In this document: positions 1-5,972 of the stretch, piece after piece
How the letters are laid out: each line of letters begins with the position of its first letter
How positions within the stretch are numbered: position 1 is the first letter of the stretch
Source of the DNA: Gemmatimonadota bacterium
Lineage (GTDB): Bacteria; Gemmatimonadota; Gemmatimonadetes; JACCXV01; JAHWKZ01
DNA length: 9,083 nucleotides
Direction of reading: 5' to 3'
Assembly: GCA_019347645.1 (NCBI GenBank)
Contig: JAHWKZ010000055.1
Span: 1 to 9,083, forward strand
Notes under the pieces: model-generated
Seen by the model: only the letters and a program-made list of their open reading frames with translations
What the model was told of the DNA's origin: nothing
The model's database searches: none
Program-made: the position numbers and the translations under genes

Positions 1-178
1 CGGCGACGGCGGTCACCAGCGCGTCGATCTCCATCGGCTTGCCGGCCTCGAGGTCCTGCAGCATCGAGGTGCGGTGCGCTCCGACCTTGGCGGCACCGTC
101 GATCCGCCGCTCCACGTCGACGCGGAACGAGGCGCCGAGCGCCTCGGCCACCGCCGGCAGCACGCCGAGGAGCTTCAG
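1..178 (-). pseudogene. 2-dehydropantoate 2-reductase (PanE/ApbA family), internal C-terminal-domain fragment, cut at both ends
   Basis: Translating the minus strand from about base 178 down to base 2 gives about 59 residues with a recognisable PanE C-terminal-domain signature: FRVDVERRIDGAAKVGAHRT, followed at once by SMLQDLEAG and then EIDALV. The K-x-SMLQD-x-EAG-x-x-x-EID pattern is typical of ketopantoate reductases, which make pantoate with NADPH for coenzyme A synthesis in the cytoplasm. The fragment runs off the left edge of the window, where the last 30 to 40 residues would lie. On its 5' side the similarity stops near base 150-178. In the same frame beyond that point there is only arginine-rich, uninformative translation, and a neighbouring frame has a stop. 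The NAD(P)-binding Rossmann half of the gene is absent, and rnhB sequence on the opposite strand takes its place. This is either a genuine gene remnant at a rearrangement or part of a chimeric assembly. Family recognition is fairly sure; its status as a gene is not. Confidence 0.55.
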
Positions 179-220
179 CGGCGCACCTGCCCGCCGAGGT
201 CGGACTCCACGGCGGCGACG

Positions 221-610
221 ATCCGCTCGATCGCCGCGGCCTCCATCGTCGCCAAGGTCGCCCGGGACCGGCTTCTGGCCGACGCCGCCGGACGCTGGCC
301 TCAGTACGGATTCGAGAGCCACAAGGGATACATGACCCCCCAGCACGTCGCCGCGCTCCGCGAACACGGCCTCTGCCCGATCCACCGCCTGTCGTTTCCG
401 CGCGTGTGGGAGGAAGCCGACGCCATGGGGCCGGTGTACCGGAAGCTGATGGAGCGGCTCACCACCGCCGAGACGAGTGCCGAGCTCGAGGCGGCGGAGT
501 TCGCCTTCGACGCGGCGCGGCCCTCGCTCCATCCGAGCGAGGAGAAGCTTCTGCAGCGGGTTCTCGAGACCCGCCGGAACGCCGTGGCGGAGCTGGCGGT
601 GGATTCGTAG
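221..610 (+). CDS. rnhB: Ribonuclease HII, C-terminal part only (5' end missing)
   Basis: The last 129 residues are clearly RNase HII, which cleaves the RNA strand of RNA/DNA hybrids and nicks at single ribonucleotides misincorporated into DNA. Visible family signatures are SIAAASIVAKVARDR, which contains the last metal-binding aspartate (RD), then YGFESHKGY and CPIHRLSF. The first three catalytic acidic residues (the DE pair and the middle Asp) should lie in the missing N-terminal half, about 100 residues upstream. The open frame continues upstream to base 74, but that translation is antisense to the PanE fragment and does not resemble RNase HII. A GGD-like codon run at 211-219, in another frame, may be a trace of the usual GGDA segment before SIAAAS, which would also imply a frameshift near base 220. 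About 70 residues follow the HRLSF motif, well beyond the roughly 13 in E. coli. As it stands the gene could not encode an active enzyme. It ends 15 bases before the cysteine desulfurase gene, suggesting co-transcription. Confidence 0.85.
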   Translation: MRSIAAASIVAKVARDRLLADAAGRWPQYGFESHKGYMTPQHVAALREHGLCPIHRLSFPRVWEEADAMGPVYRKLMERLTTAETSAELEAAEFAFDAARPSLHPSEEKLLQRVLETRRNAVAELAVDS

Positions 611-613
611 GTT

Positions 614-617
614 GGAG
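614..617 (+). promoter_or_regulatory. Ribosome binding site of the cysteine desulfurase gene
   Basis: GGAG lies 8 bases before the ATG at 626, in the short gap after the rnhB stop codon. It supports ATG 626 as the start. Confidence 0.5.
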
Positions 618-625
618 CCTACCTC

Positions 626-1795
626 ATGAAGCTTCCCGTCTACCTCGACCATCACGCCACGACCCCCTGCGATCCGCGGGTGGTGGACGCGATGGCCCCC
701 TTTCTCACCGCGACCTTCGGCAACCCCTCGAGCCGCTCGCACGCGTTCGGTCGGGAGGCCGAGGACGCGGTCGAGACCGCGCGCCGGACCGTCGCCGAGG
801 CGATCGGCGCCCGGCCCGAGGAGATCGTCTTCACGAGCGGCGCCACCGAGGCCGACAACCTGGCGGTCTTCGGGGCCGCCCGCGCCCGGCGGGAGGCCGG
901 GGACGGCGACCATGTGGTAATCTCGGCGGTGGAGCACCGGGCGGTGCTCAAGCCGGCCGAGGCGCTGCGGGGCGAGGGGTTCGAGGTCACCGTGGTCGGC
1001 GTCGACGGTGAGGGACGGGTCGATCCCGAACGGCTGGCGGAGGCACTCGGCGCCCGGACCGTCCTGGTCTCGGTGATCCTCGCCAACAACGAGATCGGGA
1101 CGATCGAGCCCCTCGCCGAGATCGCGGCGGTGGCTCACGAGCGCGGGGCGTGGGTGCACACCGACGCGGTTCAGGCCATCGGACGGATCCCCGTCGATGT
1201 CGACGAGCTCGATGTCGATCTGCTGTCCCTGACGGCCCACAAGTTCTACGGCCCCAAGGGCGCGGGCGCTCTCTACGTACGCAAGGCTCCGCGGCGGGTG
1301 AAGCTGGTCCCGCAGATGGTGGGCGGCGGACAGGAGCGCGGCCTGCGCTCGGGCACCCTCAACGTGCCCGGGATCGTCGGGCTCGGGAAGGCGATCGAGA
1401 TCGCCGAGGCCGAGCGCGAGACGGAGGTCGAGCGGGTCGCCGCTCTCCGCGACCGGCTCGAGGAGGGCCTGAAGGGGACGATCGAGGGCCTGGTGGTCAA
1501 CGGTTCGTCCGATCGCAGGATCGCCCCGAACCTGAACGTGTCGATCCCGCACGTCGACGGCGAGGCGCTGTTGCTCTCGCTCCACGACATCGCCGTCTCC
1601 AGCGGCTCGGCGTGCCGCTCGACGACGCCCACCGCGTCCCACGTGCTGAAGGCGATCGGCCGCGACGACGACCTCGCCCGGAGTTCCGTCCGGTTCGGTC
1701 TCGGCCGATGGACCACCGAGGAGGAGATCGACTACGCGGTGCGTCGCGTGAGCGAGACGGTGGAGCGCCTGCGCTCCATGAGCGTCCTCCCTTAG
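626..1795 (+). CDS. iscS: Cysteine desulfurase, IscS type (group I)
   Basis: A 389-residue PLP enzyme that takes sulfur from L-cysteine, leaving alanine, and passes the persulfide to Fe-S cluster, tRNA-thiolation or cofactor pathways in the cytoplasm. The start MKLPVYLDHHATTPCDPRVV closely parallels E. coli IscS. Visible functional residues are the PLP-stacking His104 (EHRAV), the Schiff-base Lys206 (TAHKFYGPKG) and the catalytic Cys330 in SSGSACRSTTPTASHVL. The Cys sits in the long flexible loop of group I enzymes rather than the short SufS form. GGGQERGLRSGT and SSVRFGLGRWTTEEEIDY are also conserved. The protein ends at RSMSVLP and lacks the roughly 15-residue C-terminal tail with which E. 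coli IscS contacts IscU. No iscU, iscR, hscA, fdx or mnmA lies in the window, so its sulfur acceptor is not evident. NifS or a tRNA-thiolation partner are alternative roles. It lies between rnhB and an rRNA methyltransferase gene, probably in one transcript. Confidence 0.93.
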   Translation: MKLPVYLDHHATTPCDPRVVDAMAPFLTATFGNPSSRSHAFGREAEDAVETARRTVAEAIGARPEEIVFTSGATEADNLAVFGAARARREAGDGDHVVISAVEHRAVLKPAEALRGEGFEVTVVGVDGEGRVDPERLAEALGARTVLVSVILANNEIGTIEPLAEIAAVAHERGAWVHTDAVQAIGRIPVDVDELDVDLLSLTAHKFYGPKGAGALYVRKAPRRVKLVPQMVGGGQERGLRSGTLNVPGIVGLGKAIEIAEAERETEVERVAALRDRLEEGLKGTIEGLVVNGSSDRRIAPNLNVSIPHVDGEALLLSLHDIAVSSGSACRSTTPTASHVLKAIGRDDDLARSSVRFGLGRWTTEEEIDYAVRRVSETVERLRSMSVLP

Positions 1796-1806
1796 AAGTC
1801 CCCACC

Positions 1807-2979
1807 GTGACCGTGGCTCCGGCCGGCGCCCGCCGGGCCCTCCGCCGCCATCCCTGGATCTACCGGTCCGACGTCCGGGAAGTCCCCGAAAAACTCGAGA
1901 ACGGCGCCGTGGTGCGGGTCGTCGACGAGCGCGGACGGCCGCTGGGTCGCGCCGGCTGGTCGGCCCGTTCCAAGATCTCGCTCCGGTTCTTCCGCTGGGA
2001 GGACGAGCCGGTCGACCGAGCCTTCTGGGAGGCGCGCCTCGAGGACGCGCTGGAGCGCCGGCGCGCCTGCGGGTCGACGGGACCCGCCCGGCGGGTGGTC
2101 TTCGCCGAGGGGGACGAGTGGCCGGGGTTCGTCGTCGATCAGTACGGCGACAGCCTGGCGGTGCAGACCCTGACCCCGGCGGCCGAGCGGCTGGCGCCGC
2201 GATGGGTCGAGGTGCTGGTGGAGCGGCTGGGGTCGCGATCGGTCGTGGCTCGCAACGACCTCAAGGTCCGGGAGCTCGAGGGGCTGCCGCGGGGAATCGA
2301 GACCTGGCACGGGGATCCTCCTCCCGAACCGTTTCCCGTCGTCATCGGGGACCACGAGTTCGTGGTCGATCTCGTCGGCGGCCAGAAGACCGGAGCGTAC
2401 CTCGACCAACAGGAGAACTATCGCGCCGCCGCGCGCTGGGCGGCGACCGCCCCGGAGCCCCGCCGGGCACTGGACGTCTTCGCCGGGGAAGGCGGATTCG
2501 CCCTCCACCTGTCGGCGACGGTAGAGTCCGTCGAGGCGGTCGAGACCTCCGCCGAGGCGGTGGCGCGGGGCGTGGCGAACGCCGCGCGGAACGGCGTGAC
2601 GAACGTCGTCTGGACGACGGCCAACGGCTTCGACCGATTGAACGAGCTGGACGTCGAGGGCGCCCGCTTCGACCTCGTGGTGCTCGATCCCCCGGCGTTC
2701 GCGAAGAACCGGAAGTCGGTGCCCGGTGCCCGGCGCGGCTACAAGGAGATCAACCTTCGCGCGCTGAAGATCCTCTCGCCGGGCGGCATCCTCGTCACCT
2801 GCTCGTGCTCCTATCACCTCGATCGGGCGATGCTGCTGGAGATCGTCGCCGACGCCGCCGGCGACGTCGGCAAGACGGTGGAGCTCCTCGAGATCCGCAC
2901 CCAGGCGGCCGATCATCCCATCCTCGTGAACGTCCCGGAGACCGAGTACCTGAAGTGCCTGGTGATGCGGGTGAGGTAG
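1807..2979 (+). CDS. rlmI: RlmI-like class I SAM-dependent rRNA (cytosine-C5) methyltransferase
   Basis: A 390-residue protein, close to the 396 of E. coli RlmI, which makes m5C1962 in 23S rRNA. An N-terminal PUA-type RNA-binding domain covers about residues 1-75, with the hallmark RRHPWIYRSDV. A linker domain follows with FVVDQYGD, then the RlmI signature GGQKTGAYLDQQENY (Gln193 to Tyr198 region). The Rossmann methyltransferase domain has motif I DVFAGEGGFAL (from Asp223), the catalytic motif IV VLDPPAFAKN (Asp294-Pro-Pro) and motif VI TCSCSYHL (Cys332, Cys334), where a cysteine is the expected nucleophile. Motif I reads FAGEGGF rather than the more common SYTGGF. The GTG at 1807 is chosen because it puts the PUA motif at the usual distance from the N-terminus; GTG 1813 is also possible. 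No strong Shine-Dalgarno sequence precedes it, and it starts 11 bases after the cysteine desulfurase stop, so translational coupling is likely. The exact target base in this organism is inferred from family membership only. Confidence 0.85.
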   Translation: MTVAPAGARRALRRHPWIYRSDVREVPEKLENGAVVRVVDERGRPLGRAGWSARSKISLRFFRWEDEPVDRAFWEARLEDALERRRACGSTGPARRVVFAEGDEWPGFVVDQYGDSLAVQTLTPAAERLAPRWVEVLVERLGSRSVVARNDLKVRELEGLPRGIETWHGDPPPEPFPVVIGDHEFVVDLVGGQKTGAYLDQQENYRAAARWAATAPEPRRALDVFAGEGGFALHLSATVESVEAVETSAEAVARGVANAARNGVTNVVWTTANGFDRLNELDVEGARFDLVVLDPPAFAKNRKSVPGARRGYKEINLRALKILSPGGILVTCSCSYHLDRAMLLEIVADAAGDVGKTVELLEIRTQAADHPILVNVPETEYLKCLVMRVR

Positions 2980-3011
2980 CCCGCCTGCTGGGTCCGCGGC
3001 CGGTTTCGACG

Positions 3012-3039
3012 TTGCCCGCTCGGGCGACACGCCTACGTT
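3012..3039 (+). promoter_or_regulatory. Possible weak promoter for the kelch gene, giving a near-leaderless mRNA
   Basis: TTGCCC (3012-3017) and TACGTT (3034-3039) are spaced by 16 bases. The predicted transcription start, around 3046, falls almost on the ATG at 3048. Both boxes are imperfect, so this is suggestive only. The 68-base gap between the rlmI stop and this gene also holds the inverted repeat GCCCG-CT-CGGGC (3014-3025). It overlaps the -35 box and its loop is too short for a terminator hairpin. Confidence 0.3.
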
Positions 3040-3047
3040 TGTGATCG

Positions 3048-4049
3048 ATGAGAGCCGTTCGTCCGCGCCTCCGTCGGAGCGTCGTCCTGCTCCTCCTGGC
3101 CCTCTCCGGCGCCGTCGCGGCGAGGTGCGGCCCTCAGGGAGGGGAGGTGCGCCGCGGTCCCGGGGCCGGCTGGCAACGAGCCACCCCGCTCCCCGTCGCC
3201 CGGGTCGGCGTCGGCGTCGCCGCGCTCGATGGCCGCCTGTGGGTCGTCGGTGGGCTCACCGCCGACCGTCGGACGTCGTCCCGGGTGGACGTCTACGATC
3301 CGCGGATCGGGGAGTGGAGCCCCGGGCCGGATCTCCCCGTCCCCGTGCACCATCCGGCGGTCGTCGTCGCCGACGGGAAGATCTGGTCGATCGGCGGCCA
3401 TCGCGGCGTTCCCTTCCATCCGGTCGCCTACGTCTTCGCGCTCGATCCGGCCGAGGGGCGCTGGCGGGCCGCGGAGCCGCTGCCGCGCGCCCGCGGCGCC
3501 CTGGCGGCGGCCGTGGTGGACGGCACGATCTACGCGATGGGAGGCCAGGCGGAGGACGAGACGGCGGTCGGGAATGTCGAGCGGTACGAGCCGGCCGAGG
3601 GGATCTGGGAGCCCCTCCCTCCGCTGCCCACGCCCCGCGAGCACCTCGCGGCGGTGGGCCTGAACGGCACCGTGTACGCCATCGGGGGGAGGGTCGGGAG
3701 CCTCTCGACCAACATGGCGGTGGTCGAGGCGCTGGACTCCTCGAGCCTGAAATGGCGCAGCCTGCCGCCGGTGCCGACTCCGGGCGGGGGGGCGGCGGCC
3801 GTAGCCTACGACGGCCACGTGCACGTCCTGGGCGGGGAGGGGCCGGAACGCGCCCTGGACCGCCACGAGGCGTACGATCCCCGGAGCGGCCGATGGCTGC
3901 CGCTCGCTCCGCTGCCGACCGGGCGTCACGGCCTGGGCGCGGCGGTCCTCGACGGTCGGCTCTACGCCGTCGGCGGGGGCGAGGAGCCCGGTCTGACGAC
4001 CACCGGAACCCTCGAGGTGCTGGCCCGCTCCCCGGTCGAACGTCCCTGA
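3048..4049 (+). CDS. Exported six-bladed Kelch-repeat beta-propeller protein, function unknown
   Basis: 333 residues. Residues 1-25 form a signal peptide: an Arg-rich start, the hydrophobic run VVLLLLALSGAVA, and a probable cleavage after AVA. Cys27 is preceded by Arg, so a lipobox is unlikely. The rest is six Kelch-type repeats of about 45-50 residues, each with a [V/A/S]-x-GG strand: VVGG, SIGG, AMGG, AIGG, VLGG and AVGG. These are followed by Y/F-DP-x-x-x-x-W segments (VYDPRIGEW, ALDPAEGRW, RYEPAEGIW, ALDSSSLKW, AYDPRSGRW). The N-terminal GWQRATPLP probably closes the ring with the last blade. Such propellers act as binding platforms, or in some families as sialic-acid mutarotases or galactose oxidases; no catalytic residues of those enzymes are apparent. 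An in-frame TGA at 3042-3044 makes ATG 3048 the first usable start. No Shine-Dalgarno sequence precedes it. The gene sits between rlmI and the DUF3352-like lipoprotein gene on the same strand, and it ends directly at the next promoter. Confidence 0.88.
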   Translation: MRAVRPRLRRSVVLLLLALSGAVAARCGPQGGEVRRGPGAGWQRATPLPVARVGVGVAALDGRLWVVGGLTADRRTSSRVDVYDPRIGEWSPGPDLPVPVHHPAVVVADGKIWSIGGHRGVPFHPVAYVFALDPAEGRWRAAEPLPRARGALAAAVVDGTIYAMGGQAEDETAVGNVERYEPAEGIWEPLPPLPTPREHLAAVGLNGTVYAIGGRVGSLSTNMAVVEALDSSSLKWRSLPPVPTPGGGAAAVAYDGHVHVLGGEGPERALDRHEAYDPRSGRWLPLAPLPTGRHGLGAAVLDGRLYAVGGGEEPGLTTTGTLEVLARSPVERP

Positions 4050-4078
4050 TTGACAAGGTTCGAGACCGGATCTAACCT
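4050..4078 (+). promoter_or_regulatory. Strong sigma70-type promoter for the DUF3352-like lipoprotein gene
   Basis: TTGACA (4050-4055, perfect -35) and TAACCT (4073-4078, -10) are separated by the optimal 17 bases. Transcription would begin near 4085, about 58 bases before the ATG at 4143. The -35 box begins immediately after the kelch TGA stop at 4047-4049. Confidence 0.75.
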
Positions 4079-4080
4079 CA

Positions 4081-4116
4081 CGAGCATCCCATCGATCCGA
4101 CGCTTCGGCGTGCTCG
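4081..4116 (+). promoter_or_regulatory. Leader hairpin with UUCG tetraloop before the lipoprotein gene
   Basis: ACGC-TTCG-GCGT (4100-4111) forms a 4-bp stem closed by the very stable C(UUCG)G tetraloop. A second inverted pair, CGAGC (4081-4085) and GCTCG (4112-4116), flanks it, but the left arm straddles the predicted transcription start. No T-run follows, so this is not a typical intrinsic terminator. It may simply shape the 5' end of the mRNA. Confidence 0.4.
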
Positions 4117-4127
4117 GCCCCTCACCG

Positions 4128-4136
4128 AAAGGAGAT
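4128..4136 (+). promoter_or_regulatory. Strong ribosome binding site deciding the lipoprotein start
   Basis: AAAGGAGAT lies about 6-8 bases before the ATG at 4143. The open frame extends upstream to 4050, but that stretch is the promoter and leader, so ATG 4143 is the real start. The lipoprotein signal peptide that follows agrees. Confidence 0.85.
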
Positions 4137-4142
4137 CGATCC

Positions 4143-5942
4143 ATGCGACGGAAGGCGTCTGCCGCTCGGTTCGGGACGCTCCTGATGGCGTTCGTCCTGG
4201 TCCTCGGCTGCGGCAGGGAGGACGGTTCGGCCCCGGTCGCCGCCGGCGTCGAGACCCGAGCCGTGGCGAGGGCGCTTCCCGCCGGCGCGACGGTCGTCGT
4301 GTCCGGACACGACCTGGAGGGATTCTGGGCTCGCTTGCAGGGAACCCGTCTCTACCAGGAGCTGAAGGCGATCCAGGACGTCCAGCAGGCCATGGCCCCT
4401 CTCGGCGAGTCGCGGCGCGAGATCCAGGAGGAGATCTGCGTCCGGTTCGACGAGCGGACGCTCATATCGCTCTTCGGCGGCAAGTTCGACCTCGGGTTCT
4501 ACGGACCGCTGCCCGAGGAGCGGGCCGACCTCCTGCTGGTCTCCGAGGTGGAGGACGAGAACGAGGCCCGGTCGATCGTCCAGGAATGCGAGGCTCAGCT
4601 CGTGGAGGAGAAGGGCGCCACGTTCCGCGACGAACGACTGAACGGGACCGAGGTGCGGGTGGCGACGAACCGCGAGGGCGAGGACGTCCTGTTCTACGCG
4701 CTCGGGGACGGCCGACTCAGGATCGGCACCACCCTGGAGCGGATGCGCTCCGCGCTCGCGATCGGGGAGGACGAGGCGTCCCGGTCCATGACCGGCGTCG
4801 CGGAGTACATCGGTATCCTGGAGAAGCTGTCGGACGCCTCCCTCGTCGTCTGGGTCGACCGCGAGGCCTTCCAGCAGGCCACCCGGGTGGCCGGCGCGGA
4901 CACGGCGGCGGCCGGGGGCGAGAATCGGCAACGGATGGGGGCGGCCACGACCGCGCTCGAAGACTACCTCGCCAGCGCACTCGGAGTCGGGATCTATTGG
5001 GCCGAATCCGGAATCCGGAGCGACGTGTACGCTCGCTTCCCCGAAGACGGCGAACGATCCGAGCTGATCGAGATGCTGACGACCTCTCCGGGACAGATCC
5101 AGTCCATCGGCTATCAGCCGGAGGGGACGCTCCTCTACACCTCCATCGCCTCGCTCGACGCCGACGTGGTCTACGACGAGCTGTATCGGTACGCGGTCGA
5201 CGCGACGCGGATCCAGATGGACGTGGCGGGGACACCCGATTCGGCCCGGGCGGACAGTATGGTCGCGGCCCAATTGCGAGAGTTCGAGAGCCAGACGGGC
5301 ATCGACGTCGAGGACGACCTGGTCGCGTGGATCGGCGACGAGGCGGCGTTCTCGATCGTGGGCGTCGACAAGACGGGATTCTTCCCGGTCCCCGAGGTGG
5401 CGTTCACGATCGCCGCGACGGACCGGGGGAGGGCGCAGGCCGCGCTCGCCGAGCTCGAGGGGGCTCTGACCGAGATGGCCCGCACCCGGGCCTCGATTCC
5501 GCTGCAGTGGCAGGAGGAGACATACGAGGGGCAGACGATCCGGTACGCCCCGACCCCCATGGGAGAAGGTCTCTCCGTCGCGTATACGGTGACCGATCCG
5601 TTCGTCCTCGTGGCCTCGAGTCGCGGGCTGGTGAAGCGGATGCTGGACGGGCGGGCCGGGCGAGCCCGGGCGCTTCCATCGAACCCCGAATTCGGGGCGA
5701 TGACCGAGTTCTATCCCCAGCGGGCGACCTCCATCGGCTACGTGAACCTCGAACGGATCCTGACCGAGGTCGAGGGTCTGCTCGGGACGTTCGGCCAGAT
5801 GAGCGGCAACCCCGCCGCCGCCGACACCACCTCCACGGCACGGAGGGTCCTGACCGCCTTGAAGAACGCTCCTCGGATCGGCTTCTACAGCGAAGCCGAC
5901 GGCGAGGGGCTCTTCACCCATCTCCTCGTGGAAGTGAGGTAG
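4143..5942 (+). CDS. DUF3352-like lipoprotein, function unknown
   Basis: 599 residues. The N-terminus MRRKASAARF then a hydrophobic run ending LVLGC is a lipoprotein signal, with lipidation expected at Cys23. The -2 residue is Leu, slightly off the consensus. The mature protein begins with a short flexible segment (GREDGSAPVAAG), then LPAGATVVVSGHDLEGFWAR at about residue 45. This layout, with a long acidic alpha/beta body, repeated 'size of a score' strands such as GRLRIGTTLERM and PFVLVASSRGLVKRM, and a late AMTEFYPQRATSIGYVNLERI, resembles the DUF3352 family of exported bacterial proteins of unknown role. No catalytic motif is visible. The only Cys residues are the lipobox Cys and one in each of ICVRF and QECEA. 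A disordered Ala/Thr/Ser stretch lies near residues 558-567. The gene has its own promoter and ribosome binding site, and so appears to be expressed apart from kelch. It converges with mltG, 25 bases from stop to stop. Coding status is certain; the family name is by resemblance. Confidence 0.8.
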   Translation: MRRKASAARFGTLLMAFVLVLGCGREDGSAPVAAGVETRAVARALPAGATVVVSGHDLEGFWARLQGTRLYQELKAIQDVQQAMAPLGESRREIQEEICVRFDERTLISLFGGKFDLGFYGPLPEERADLLLVSEVEDENEARSIVQECEAQLVEEKGATFRDERLNGTEVRVATNREGEDVLFYALGDGRLRIGTTLERMRSALAIGEDEASRSMTGVAEYIGILEKLSDASLVVWVDREAFQQATRVAGADTAAAGGENRQRMGAATTALEDYLASALGVGIYWAESGIRSDVYARFPEDGERSELIEMLTTSPGQIQSIGYQPEGTLLYTSIASLDADVVYDELYRYAVDATRIQMDVAGTPDSARADSMVAAQLREFESQTGIDVEDDLVAWIGDEAAFSIVGVDKTGFFPVPEVAFTIAATDRGRAQAALAELEGALTEMARTRASIPLQWQEETYEGQTIRYAPTPMGEGLSVAYTVTDPFVLVASSRGLVKRMLDGRAGRARALPSNPEFGAMTEFYPQRATSIGYVNLERILTEVEGLLGTFGQMSGNPAAADTTSTARRVLTALKNAPRIGFYSEADGEGLFTHLLVEVR

Positions 5943-5972
5943 GAGGGGCAAACCGCCGGGCCGACGCCTACC
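5938..5972. terminator. Possible bidirectional hairpin between convergent lipoprotein and mltG genes
   Basis: GGTAGG (5938-5943) and CCTACC (5967-5972) are a perfect 6-bp inverted repeat that contains the TAG stop codons of both convergent genes. The 23-base loop is GC-rich and could hold extra pairing. There is no T-run on either strand, so intrinsic termination is unproven; Rho-dependent termination is equally possible. Confidence 0.25.

Noticed and set aside
74..220. N-terminal 49 residues of an RNase HII read from ATG 74
   Set aside because: The sequence has none of the expected N-terminal catalytic motifs and is antisense to the PanE-like fragment.
3014..3025. GCCCG-CT-CGGGC as a terminator after rlmI
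   Set aside because: A two-base loop is too short for a stable hairpin and no T-run follows. It may be chance or a small operator.
1792..3030. A 412-codon open frame on the minus strand opposite the rlmI gene
   Set aside because: The translation is rich in Arg, Gly, Pro and His without recognisable motifs, and the opposite strand has clear RlmI motifs throughout.
4050..4142. An N-terminal extension of the lipoprotein from base 4050
   Set aside because: This stretch is the promoter and leader. A strong ribosome binding site and a lipoprotein signal peptide both point to ATG 4143.
4122..5951. A 609-codon open frame on the minus strand opposite the lipoprotein gene
   Set aside because: It mirrors the codons of a strongly supported gene in GC-rich DNA. 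Its translation is low-complexity, with no domain, start signal or signal peptide, so it is a compositional shadow.
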